Of a DNA stretch of 64,000 nt, positions 46,495-57,660 are shown piece after piece. Position 1 is the stretch's first letter. Each line of letters starts with the position of its first letter. A model generated the notes under the pieces. It was given only the letters and a program-made list of their open reading frames with translations, did no database searches and was not told the origin of the DNA. Origin of the DNA: Episyrphus balteatus (Eukaryota > Arthropoda > Insecta > Diptera > Syrphidae). Location of the stretch: NCBI RefSeq assembly GCF_945859705.1, contig NC_079135.1, positions 83,088,253 to 83,152,252 of the forward strand, given 5' to 3'. Both the position numbers and the translations under genes were made by a program.

Positions 46495-46830
46495 TATACA
46501 TATAAAAATACAAAAAAGTTGTCAAGTTTTCAAAAATCCTTTCAATATCAATTTGTTTTTGATATTTTGAACTTTTCTTACTTTTTTTGCTTTTGTGTTC
46601 TAGCTTAAGAGAGTCGCACAATGCTCGAAGAACGGCTTCAGACCAGTGCCGGTTTAAGCTCTACCGGCGCCCCTGGGCAAGATTGCAAGTGGCGCCTCTA
46701 AAAAAAAATTCATCTAAAAACAATTTTTTAAAATCACGAAAAAAAGCAATAGCAGATTATGTCTTACCTCTCATATACTTGTTAATGCATTTATTAAAAA
46801 TGTGCAGTGTATTAACTTAAAAAGGTTAAC

Positions 46831-47558
46831 TTAAGGGGTAATAACACCTTGTAAACCACGAAATCGAGCGTCATTTTCATTAGCGTATAAAACAAAGAAG
46901 AAATATTATTTTCTTTTGGTGTTTGTTTAGTTTAGTTAAGTATATTAATAGGTAACAGAATAGGGTAATGTTAAATTTTTTAATGTTGTGAAATTTTTTA
47001 AATGGCGGTGTAGTTCAGGATGATAGAAAAATCCTGTGCTTCCATCGGGCGACCAGGTAACTCCTACAGTTTTTAACCGATTGGGCTAAAATTTTGTGTG
47101 GAGATTAACATTACTATTCTCCAGTGAAGTACGTATTTTTTTGAAATATTACAATTTAACGACTATATGAAAAAAAGATTTTTCATCGAATTTTGTTTTT
47201 GGAATGAAATAATTTTTTCAAAGTTGTGCCATTTTTTAAAAAAATTAATATTTCAAAAAAATCACTGGAGAATAGTAATCTTAATCTCCACACAAAATTT
47301 TAGCCCAATCGGTTAAAAACTGTAATAGTTACCTGGTCGCCCGATGGAAGCACAGGATTTTTCTATCATCCTGAACTACACCGCCATTTAAAAAATTTCA
47401 CAACATTAAAAAATTTAACATTACCCTATTCTGTTACCTATTAATATACTTAACTAAACTAAAAAAACACCAAAAAAAAATAATATTTCTTCTTTGTTTT
47501 ATACGATAATGAAAATGACGCTCGATTTCGTAGTTTACAAGGTGTTATTACCACTTAA
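46831..47558. mobile_element. TTAA-flanked foldback element
   Basis: The element 46835-47554 (720 bp) has arms of about 315 bp that are nearly identical inverted copies. Tips GGGGTAATAACACC and the complement of GTGGTAATAACACC lie between TTAA on both sides. A TTAA target would suit piggyBac transposition, but that superfamily usually starts CC rather than GG, so the assignment is tentative. Loop about 47150-47255. Confidence 0.75.
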
Positions 47559-47707
47559 AAAAAAATTAATTATTCATGTCATTTAGGCTCAATTGACAAG
47601 ACTACCTTTATCTCTGACTTTTTTGTTTAAACACATTTAAAGATTAGGTACAGTTGGTTTTATTTGAACAATATTTTTTCAAAAACTTTTTCAACTAGGT
47701 ACATTAA

Positions 47708-47846
47708 TAGCTGCGTTCCTTTGGAAATATTTATCTACTTTTTAGTACTTAAAGCTGCTTTGAACTACTTTTTCAGTATAGCAAAGTAGTTCAAAGTAGT
47801 TTTAAGTACTAAGAAGTAGATAGATATTTCCAAAGGAACGCAGCTA
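47708..47846. mobile_element. 135-bp palindromic MITE
   Basis: Arms of about 62 bp with about four mismatches, starting GCTGCGTTCCTTTGGAAATA, flanked by TA. The loop is about 11 bases. An AAT 3-bp duplication is an alternative reading, so superfamily is uncertain. It lies inside the 2.15-kb hAT element. Confidence 0.75.
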
Positions 47847-48239
47847 ATGTCGTTTTCGATTGGAATCACTCAATGATTCACTCATTCTGAAATCCAATAA
47901 AAAACTCGCTTCCACCAAATTCTAAAATTTAATATCTGTATTTATAAGTATTTGGTTTGTTCGTTGTGAGCTCTAGGGCACTCTGGGTCGCTCCCAATTC
48001 GTTGTCAAGCGTTTTTTGTAGCTCCTTTTTCAACCAGAGTAATTTCCTCTGTGTTCGATGTTCGCTGATGAAACTAAAGCTCTGAGGTGTTCGATGTAAA
48101 ATGAAAACCCGAGAAACTCTGATTTTTTTCACAGTTAATTGAAATGACTTAGAGTGCCTGGAGGAGGGAACAACGAACAGACCTATTTTTTTATTCTCAC
48201 ACACAAACGTAGTTTTTATGAGAAATGGAGAAGCTGTCA

Positions 48240-48375
48240 GTTTTTGGCATTTCTGGATTTTGGGTTTTCGAATTTTGGGATTGTGGGTTTTCGGGATTTT
48301 GTGTTTTTGGGTTTTCGGAATTTAGGGGTTTCTGGATTTTGGGCTTTCTGGATTTTTAATTTCGGGATTCTGTCC
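48240..48375 (+). repeat. GGATTTTGGGTTTTCG minisatellite
   Basis: Seven or so degenerate units mixing GGATTTTGGG, GGTTTTCGG and GGGTTTCTGG. The plus frame 48154-48408 reads as FG/FW-rich repeats because of it. Short G2-G4 runs at near-regular spacing could allow a weak G-quadruplex on the plus strand. Confidence 0.7.
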
Positions 48376-48769
48376 GTCTCCCTTCTCTTTCCTTATTCAT
48401 TATTATAGGGGCACCTTTGCAAAAATTAAATTGGTAGGAGGAATATAAGGATTGCTTTAGTCTTTCAAAAGAAATTGGGGCGCCTTGTTCTTCAAAGATG
48501 AACGAAGATTTTGGACACCATTGGCCTTCCGGAAGCCAAATAAATTAACCCAAAATTGGGGGGCGCCTTCATTCTTCAAAAAGTTTAGGACAAACAATAC
48601 GAGCGCCGTTGAAAATGTAAAATAGAAAAAAATTGGGGCGCCTTTGTGAATGTAAAAAAAAAAATAAAACATCGATTGGAAAGACTTCGTTATTTATATA
48701 ACTTTTGTAAAAGTTCGGGCGCCTGCGGCGCCCCTCAATTCTTGCGCCCCTGGGCGACGGCCCAGGCTG

Positions 48770-48782
48770 CCCCCCCCCCCCC
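48770..48782. repeat. Poly-C tract at hAT right end
   Basis: Thirteen C residues just inside the right inverted repeat of the 2.15-kb hAT element. Confidence 0.85.
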
Positions 48783-48804
48783 TAAAACCGGCTCTGCTTC
48801 AAAC

Positions 48805-51800
48805 ACTGCGGCTATCAATAGTAACCGAAGTTTCAAACAGCAGCCTGTCACTGTTACGGTTACGTAGACGGCTATTGTCTTGTCTTGAGTAATGGATAAA
48901 ATTCAACATCCCTATCAAATCTATTCCAGTAATATAAGTTAAATCATTTTTATCAAGCAATAGGTAAGGTCAAAAGTGAACGACTATCATAGGTGCCGTT
49001 TCAAGCAAAAAGGTCTTCTTTATAAATAGGTCCTCTAATGGACGAAATTAGCTTTGTGTTCTGCGTTTCTATATTTGAGCCGAAACTAATGTCACTAACC
49101 AGGTCATCACACAAGAGTTAAGGTATCGAAGAGGCTCAAAAGCTCTAAGTGGATTTCTTGATTACCTTTCTTTAGGCAGTAAAAAATAGTAGAAAACGAT
49201 TTGTTCTAAGAAAAAATCTTGTACGTTTTGGGACCGCCCGCCAGTTTTTAATACGATTGCATTTAAATATTACGAAAGCCTTAAGGTTCAATGCAAGAAA
49301 GTTCAAAATTTTGATATTTATCTTTTTTTTTGTATCCAAGATTTTTAACACTCCGGCAACGCAACATTATTTTATTTAGAACACTATAAAATTATATTAA
49401 AAAAAATTCAAAAATGAACCATTCTAGACGAAAACAAAAAAAAACATCCAACAAATGGTTCTGCACAAAAGATTCGCTATTTCACGCGAAGTAACAATTA
49501 ATTCAACGTTTGAAGACCTTCGTGCTAATCGAACATCAAAAATATTTCCATCATTCTTCTCTGACACCTAAAGTTAAGTGTTAAAAACACATTATCTTTT
49601 GTTAAAGGTTACAACTTACAACTAATCACTTAAAAAAAAAAATGATAGCTCCATTTTGATTTAAATCATTTAAAAAACTTAAATTTTTTACTTTTTATTG
49701 GCTAAATAAACTGCAGTTAAATAAAATATAAAGGTAATTTTAAAGGATAAAAGAGTCAGTTCTTCAAGAATAAACCATACATTTTTTTATTCTTTTTTAT
49801 ACTCCACTTCATCTCTGTTAAACTAAACATCTATCATCAATTTGATACCACAATAATTTTATTGGAACATCCTCAAAGATCTATCGGAAGGATGCCAATT
49901 ATTGTTGGTGGCTTCAATAAATACAGAGTTCGTATGTAGTTGAGGTACTCTCATATAGAAGAGTAGATGTTTGATGTGTTTTTAGTTTTTTCTTTTTTTT
50001 TTCTTTTCAATACGTGTAACTTTATATTGGCATTTCATGACTTATATATAAAATATATAAAACCTATGGATTGGTCGTAAGTACTTCCTCATTGAATCAC
50101 CCAAAATTTTGCATTAGAAAAAAAATATTTATTAAAATTTTTGTTCTTGATTTACGATTTTTAATAATATAACGAGTATCATAAGATAGAAAAAAATCCT
50201 TTCAAAGAAGTTAGAAGGTAAATTTAAAATAAATACAAAATTGTTTAAATCAGTCGAAAACTAGGTTCAAATTGATAGCAAAAAAGTTCTAATTTCAACT
50301 TTATTCACTGCCGAACTCAGACTGAGAAGAAAAGCCACACAGTTGGTATAAAATTTAAGACGTTCAAATTGTCGAACATTTCTCAACGATTTTTTTCGTG
50401 AAACCAATATTTCACCTGTAGAATAAAATACAGAAATAAAGCATTTTTCGTAATGCAACGAACCACTCTGACCGACACACACACAACGGAATGACTGGAC
50501 TGAAGCAGATAATAACTAGCGTTGGACGCTGGTGATGACCAGTGACCTAACTTCCCTTTTCAACAGTAATTGGAGTGGAATGTAGTGTACGAGTATGAAA
50601 GGTTGTTTTTTTTTCTTTTTTTTTTTTTTTGAAAACTTTTCAGCTATTCTATCAGAACGTCAAGCAAAAAAAAAATCGAACATTGAAGATGAAGAAGAAA
50701 CTACTGAAATAAAATAGTAGCCAACACCTGAATATCCTTTTTCATCAATGCACGAGTCTCTACAACTTGAGACTATTGGCAGCAAAAGGATGCTAGAGAT
50801 GTATAAGAAACGATAGTTAATACACCATCATGCTTGGATGTTTGTGTACCAATAGTATCAGCAATTTTTGCAGTGATGCGTAACAAGTTCAAAGATCTCT
50901 TGTATATATCCTTGGCTAAAAGCCAAATATACTATAGGTACCATGATGTTTAACAAAAACAAAATATCAAATTTAAGAAAGAAAAATAAACGGAAACGGA
51001 AATGTCCTTTCACTCTCACAGAAAAGTGAGTTTTATAAAAAGAATAAACTTCGTCACTAAAAGAAGAAAAAAAAGATACAAATATTATATTTTGAGTGGG
51101 TGTTTTATCAAATGTTCGTTATCCGTCAAATATTTTGCTCATGAGTGGCTTTTAGCAACAAATGGAATTAAATTCTGATACCATATCAATGTAACATGAG
51201 CTTTCCGCCTGAATGTTTCCGCTAAATGGCACAAGGATTTCATATCAAACGTGTAACGACTTATACCTACTTTTCAACCAACAACAGGAAAAGTTTCAAC
51301 CGCACATATCTCTCAACTCATATATGAACTATATACTCTAACACACATACAAATTTTGTATGTGTGTATTATGCTTTTTTTGCCTCACTGAATGATTGAA
51401 ATTTTCAATTCCCTAAGCTGGAGGAAGAAGAAAAAAAAAATTTTTAAATCGAGGTAAGGATGGTTATATGGCTTCCTGCATAATCGAGACGTAAACACTT
51501 CAGTGATTTTATCCGGCTTAAGAAAAAATCATGACATCCCAAAAATCAATCTGATTGCTGCTGAGTTTGAATCCCTCTACAATCTTTTACCTCTCGACGA
51601 GTGCTTTGGGCACACTTGCTCAGTGTGTATAGCTGCTGGATGGATAGAGAGGATTTAGTTGTATTTAATGTTTAACATGTTTCATTCATAGGGCATAGTT
51701 ATCATCAGAATGAAGAACATTGGAACTTATGCAACAATAGTTAAATACAAGTGATGCCATATTTATATTGAATTCTTAACAACTCTCGTCAACTGGATTA

Positions 51801-53376
51801 CTCTTTTTTTCTGATTATTCTAATGGTATTATCATGTGAAGTGGAAAAAATAAAATATAAAAAAAAAACTGACCGATAAAAGTGTAACTTGAGATCACGG
51901 GTCGTGAAACAAACCTAAGAATACAATCTTGTGGTAACTGGGTTGGAAACCAGATTTCATGTAACATTGATTAATCTTACGTTTTTTGAGTAATTAAAGT
52001 GTAAATTTTAATAAATAGGCCAAAATTGTAAACAATGATAAACATTTTTTTTCGAATTCAAGCTTTTTTAGTTTTTTGAATTTTACTAGAACATGTTCTA
52101 TAGTATACTAATGTAAAATTTTTTTTACACCATCAGAAAATAGACATTTTAACGAACGAAATGCTTACCGACTTTTGGAAAAAAGCTGATATTTTGACAC
52201 GTGAATTTTCGATTGAAAATTAGGGTGTTTTTTTGGTATTAAGTCAAAATAAGGTGAACAAATTAATATTTTAAATCAAATAAATAACAGTGTATTTGGG
52301 ACATAATAAGGTAAGTTTTCACCAAATTTTGTAGACAAATTTTTGTTTTTGAAAAAGATAAAAATAAAAAACCAAAAACTCGGTTTTTTGAATTTTTCAC
52401 ATAAATTTTGAGGTTATGTGAAAAAATTGTTGATACAAAAGTTGTAGATCTTTTTATTACCTACAACTTTGCTATACAACTTTTTTCTATAGGATTTGTA
52501 ATTTTGCCGGAAATCGAGATATACCATTTTTTACCATTAAAAACTCAACCCACCCACTTCCCGAACTCGGCTCGCCCGTAATTTATTTTTCCTTTCATTC
52601 TTATCATATTCCCCTCCTTTTCCAATGGGTTTCATCCTACTATGATTTTTTTGTACTTTTTAATGTTTTTGAAGGCATCGGCACTGGTCTAGGAGTTTGA
52701 CAGTTAAATAAAAAGACCTGTGAAACAGAAAAACAACATATTATACAAAAATTCGAAAAAGTTGCTAATTTTTTTTGAAAAAACCTATATATAACTTCGT
52801 CAAAAAATTCGGAAAAAATGAAAAAAAAACTACATTTTATATTTTTAAGTTGAATAACTTACAAACGGGGCGGTTTATCAAAAAAATTATTAAGATTTTT
52901 TTTGTAGAACGTTTAATTTTTTACAAGAAATCAACTATTAAAAAGTAATAAAATTCCAAACTCAAAAAAACAATCTTTCCCATTTTGCGATGCGGTGGAT
53001 TTAAATTAATTAATTATTATACATACAAACCGCGGTTTCAGTTCTCAAAAATCCAAAAAACCACTGCAAGACTGGGTTATTTTGAGGACTTTTTCGAACA
53101 GAAGCCACAAAAATGTACATAAATTAAATATAGTTGTTATTTATTTTTCTTCCAAGCAATTTTCTGTGATCATTTTTTCAGAAAAATAAAAAGTTTCAAT
53201 TTTTCAATTGGCTATACCGATTTGAACACACGTCACGTTTTTGAGATATAAAAAGTTCAAAATGAATTTTGATCTTTGAACGTCATAGATTTTCTTAACT
53301 TCGGATATAACCACTAAATATTCAATTTCTTATGAAAAATAAATAAAAAAGTTGTCAAAATTAAAAAAATAAAATG
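48805..53376. other. Unassigned DNA, 4.6 kb
   Basis: No repeat shared with the rest of the window was noticed and no frame exceeds 71 codons. 49700-51700 has comparatively normal complexity and a cluster of short A tracts. A 27-nt palindrome, ACACACATACAAA with its complement around one central T, lies at 51341-51367. This is the longest stretch without mobile elements and is a candidate for conserved non-coding sequence. Confidence 0.45.
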
Positions 53377-54798
53377 CACGACTGGGTCGCACGAACTTGC
53401 TCTTAGAGTTCAAGTTGCTTAAATTTTTAAGACTTTTTATATAGAAACTTGGGAAATGTAGGTATATAAAACAAAAAAAAAAAAAAATTAATTTTTCAAA
53501 AAAATAAAACAATATCTGAAATCAAATCGCCCCACAAAACAGGTATGCAGTTTTATTTGATATATTGAGGTACATTTTTAGAAAAAAATTTTCAAAATCG
53601 TTAGAGCCGTTTTTTAAAAAAAACTAATTTTTCTTAAATAATTTTTTGAAAAAAAAGTTTAAAAATAAAATTGGTATGCCATTTTTTAGAAATAACTAAT
53701 CAACATCTAAAAACAAAATTTCAAAAAAATTCAATGTCCCGTTTTCGAAAATTTGATTTTTCAAAAAAAAATTTTCAAAATTTTTTTTTAAATCCAAAAA
53801 TTATTTTTTTCAAAATTTTATTTTTGGCTTATATTTAAATTATATAAATGCTTTTGTATAAAAAATTTTGTTGAAATACAATAAGCAGTTTTGCAGAAAA
53901 TCAGATTTGAAAAAAGCGGTCCTATGGCAGGTACCGTTAATAATGATTTTCCAAAAAAATTTTCTTCATCAAAAGATAGACCTTATTTAAAAACTAACAT
54001 TTGAATTTTTTTAACAAAATCGTTTTAGCTGTTTTTGAGAAATTAAACTTTTCCGAAATTTTGATATGGCAGGTACCGTTATTTTTGGTCCAAAAAAATT
54101 AATTCCAAAAACCCCTCTAGAGCGTCACCAAAAACTGCTACATAGCAAGTTTGAAGGCAATCGGTCCATCCGTTTAGGCTCTAGCTCCTTATACAGACAG
54201 ACTGACAGACTGACAGACTGACAGACTGACAGACTGACAGACTGACAGACTGACAGACTGACAGACTGACAGACTGACAGACTGACAGACTGACAGACTG
54301 ACAGACTGACAGACTGACAGACTGACAGACTGACAGACTGACAGACTGACAGACTGACAGACTGACAGACTGACAGACTGACAGACTGACAGACTGACAG
54401 ACTGACAGACTGACAGACTGACAGACTGACAGACTGACAGACTGACAGACTGACAGACTGACAGACTGACAGACTGACAGACTGACAGACTGACAGACTG
54501 ACAGACTGACAGACTGACAGACTGACAGACTGACAGACTGACAGACTGACAGACTGACAGACTGACAGACTGACAGACTGACAGACTGACAGACTGACAG
54601 ACTGACAGACTGACAGACTGACAGACTGACAGACTGACAGACTGACAAAATGACAGACAGACGGACAGACGGACTTCCGGGACCCACTTTTTTGGCATTG
54701 TCTATCATCGTAATGTCATGGAAAAATGTTATCTCAACTTTTTTTTTTTTGTACGAATGCATAACTTGATATATAGTATCTATATCGCAAGTAAAAAT
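53377..54798 (-). mobile_element. Family-2 element with expanded octamer array
   Basis: On the minus strand it starts with TTTTTACTTGCGATATAG (54781-54798). Then come 'catgacattacgatgat', a microsatellite of about 490 bp, 'cctaaacgga' and the central part with GGTACC-containing repeats. It ends with the terminal GCGACCCAGTCGTGCA (53377-53392). All family-2 landmarks are present. The Ser/Val/Cys/Gln-rich 267- and 169-codon frames over the array (54181-54984) are microsatellite translation, not genes. Confidence 0.75.
54201..54647. repeat. Perfect (ACTGACAG)n array, about 56 units
   Basis: 447 bp of uninterrupted 8-bp units. The borders (54194-54200, 54648-54675) keep ACAG/ACGG 4-mers like the other family-2 copies. 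The octamer is two ACAG units with one substitution, so it expanded as a unit after that mutation. Confidence 0.95.
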
Positions 54799-56416
54799 CC
54801 ATGAAATAACGTAATAAGGGGTGTTTGACCACTTTTGCACTTTTTGGATTATGTTTTCAAAATCGTTGTTTTTTTTTACGCTTATTCTGTACGCCATTTT
54901 GGAACCACCATTTTTAATAAAAAAAAGGTTTTTCGTATTCTCCATACTAATATCGTTTAGTGTCCAAAATTGTATGACTTTCATTAAAGAAATGACCTTG
55001 AAAATGATTTTTTACGCCAAAAAGCACCAAAGAAGTAAGCTAAGCTAGTAAAGGCCGAACCTCTTTCTAAAAGGCATTATAGTCTTCGCAAATATTACAT
55101 AATTCATTAGCAGTTTTTTTTTTTTGCAAAATTTACTGGTTTATGTCGGTCGCCGATGGAGAAAAATTAAATTACAAAAGGTTGAATAATAACAACCTAT
55201 AAGATTGACATTGATCTGATTCTGAAATTTTACTCCATTCATTCAAAAATACCAAATTTCTTCTACAATTTTAACTCGTGAAAAAAAACACTCTTTTATG
55301 AAGAGTTCCTATCTACTCAAAAAAAAAAAAAAAAATACAATTAGTACTTTAACTGAAAAGACTATCAAGGGAAGAACATTGTAAAAGATTTTCAGAAATC
55401 AAGCTTACCAATGAAAATAAATTGAATATCCAATGAGTTTCTTCTTTTTTCTTTCTTTTTATTCCACATTCAATACATTTTATTTTTTTTTTTGTAATTT
55501 GTTTGTGTTTTCTGAAAGCTGCTTGAGAAGAGTGGCGCCAAACATTAAGATAAAGCAAGCAAAGCAGGTGAGCTATAGGGAATACCTATATACCTCTTAT
55601 GCACCTTTCAAGGGTACTCTAATAACGAACCTTACTTTTTACCTTTATATCAGATATGTAGTCCCCCCCTTGAGGCAATAAAGTTCGCCCGAGGTTGCGA
55701 GAGGTTCATTTATTAAGCCTCGTTTTAAGACATGAAATGCCGATACGAGTATCGAAGGGGCAGGAGCAAAGAAAGAGAAAAAAAAAAATTACTGTATCGA
55801 TGAAATGAAATTACTGAATGAAAATTGGTAAGAGCTGATGGAGATATCCCCCAACAACGCCCAGAAGGGTGGTACTTGGTAAGTCAAGCGATGTGTTATT
55901 GTTAAATAGATGGCAGATTAAAAGAGCTGGGATTTGAAGGAGTGTTATTGGTTTTATTGGGGGTTGGGGTTGAGTGTTCTTACTTACATACATATATAGA
56001 GATGTATATGTATGTATATAGTTCAAGGAGAAAAGGAGTGTTGGTCTTAACAAGGATCTGTATTTGGCGGGTACCTTTTATAGCTTTCAATTACGAGCTA
56101 CTTTCATGAGCTTTATGACCTGTTTTGTGTATTAAATTGGATCCTTTTTTCAATTTTATTTTTTCTAAATAAGGAGGATGTCGGGAATGAAAATATTTAT
56201 ATATTTGTCTATATATGTACATATAACATATATTTTATATGTTTGCTAGTAATTTGAAATTCTTAAGGGAATGGAAATAAGAATACACCCCATATATCTT
56301 CATCCACCTGTTAGAATGGGCTTAGGAATAAATAAATGTTCCATTTCAGAATTGAATATATGTACCTTCATTTAAGGGTATTGGCAGTTTTAATTCTTAG
56401 GAAAATAATATTACTT
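54799..56416. other. Unassigned DNA
   Basis: Frames up to about 82 codons on both strands have no domain. No repeat end recognised. A low-A/T-run stretch at 55500-56100 is of ordinary complexity. Confidence 0.4.
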
Positions 56417-56849
56417 TAAGGGCCAATTTTTCAATAGTCAGTTAAACAGTCAGTTAGTACTTATTCCTAAGAATACAGAAAAAATCAATTTTTCAACGTG
56501 CAGATATAGCTTATTCCTAAGAATAAAACTATCTGCTTCTTTCAGAGACAAATAAAAATTATTCTAAGGAATAATCTCAACAAAAATATTGTGTCAGTTG
56601 TCAAAGCTGTTTTGAAAAAATTTTGAAAAAAATACAGTGGAACACAAGAAAACAAAAACAATCATGAATAAAAATGACGTTTAATTTTAAATATTTTTGA
56701 ATTTGACAATTTTTTTTTGTTATTCTGTAGAATAAATTATACTTGATTGAAAAATTCAATGTTTTTATCTGATTGTTTATGAGCCTAATAACTTTATTCG
56801 TCGAACAGTTAACTGATTGTTTATTAGAAGATTGAAAAATTGGCTCTAA
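56417..56849. mobile_element. Harbinger-like MITE, TAA TSD, GGGCCAATTTTTCAAT ends
   Basis: The element 56420-56846 (427 bp) begins GGGCCAATTTTTCAAT and ends with the complement of GAGCCAATTTTTCAAT, between TAA triplets. Related CAGTTAA/TTAACTG words follow each end. TTATTCCTAAGAATA occurs at about 56460 and 56511, with a third variant near 56562. A 3-bp TWA duplication and a GRGCC start fit PIF/Harbinger. Confidence 0.8.
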
Positions 56850-57072
56850 GTAGGATTTTTTTTTTTTTTTCATTTTTAAAAATTAAAAAATTCCAGGAAT
56901 AAAATCTTAAGCACATTATATTTTTTACAATAAATGTTCGCATGTTGTAGGTACTTGTCCTACTTGCGGGTTTACATTTTTTTTTTTTTCGGTGGTTTAA
57001 AACAACTTTTTCTGCCACATTTACATACTATCAGTTGATAATTTTTTTTTATACAATTCATGAGAAAATCTA

Positions 57073-57130
57073 CGAACAATAACGATAACCAGGGTATACT
57101 ATAGTTTACCCTGGTTATCGTTATTGTTCG
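57073..57130. repeat. 58-bp near-perfect palindrome
   Basis: Left half CGAACAATAACGATAACC... and right half pair over 29 positions with a single mismatch and essentially no loop. The centre contains the self-complementary CTATAG. No target duplication or terminal motif is obvious. It could be a very small MITE or a structured element. Confidence 0.85.
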
Positions 57131-57489
57131 ACTGAGCTTATGTTTTTGTATTGACATGTCCTTAAGAATATAATAACCAGCTGTCAAAATTGTGGGTGGT
57201 TAATCAAATTCTGTCACATATAAATTGCGAATTCCAACCTTCAGATTCACATATACATAACATTGATGTTTTGTTCTGAATAAAAATATATCATACACTG
57301 CTTGTGTTGGTGATTTACATATACACAAATAAACACAAACAAGTTTTAATAAATATGCGATATCATTTGGCTTTTTTTCGACATCCTGTCGAGGTTATAA
57401 TTCACACATTTAAAAAGATATGTTAAAATAAAAAAAATACCTAATGGAGTCGTATCTCGTATGCGGTATGCCACTAGTTTTTGACGTAT

Positions 57490-57660
57490 ATTTTTAACTC
57501 CTGTTTTATGAGTTTGTATTTTTTGTTAAATTTGTAAAACTTTTTAAATAATTTTTTTTCAGCTCCATAAATCAAAATTTCAAAAAAAAAATCAATGTTT
57601 TGTTTTCGAAAAGTTGATTTTTGAAATAAAAAACTTTTTTAATCCAAATTTAATTTTTGA
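57490..57660 (-). repeat. Possible diverged family-2 fragment
   Basis: 'caaaatttcaaaaaaaaa', 'gttttcgaaaagttgattttt' and neighbouring A/T blocks resemble 53700-53830. The resemblance lies in low-complexity sequence and may be coincidental. Confidence 0.3.

Larger units (their letters stand above)
46636..48804. mobile_element. hAT-like element with two nested palindromic elements
   Basis: The element 46644-48796 (2153 bp) starts CAGTGCCGGTTTAAG and ends with the complement of CAGAGCCGGTTTTAG. The flanking octamers are CTTCAGAC and CTTCAAAC (7 of 8). Subterminal GGCGCC and GCGCCCCTGGGC words occur at both ends (46668-46696, 48478-48760). Nested inside are a TTAA-flanked foldback (46835-47554) and a 135-bp palindrome (47710-47844), plus a minisatellite at 48240-48375. 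Without the two insertions the element is about 1.3 kb. No transposase frame is seen. Confidence 0.8.

Noticed and set aside
54181..54984. Open frames of 267 and 169 codons on the minus strand with SLSVCQSV repeats
   Set aside because: They are translations of the (ACTGACAG)n array within a mobile element. An octamer array without stops in a frame stays open by arithmetic.
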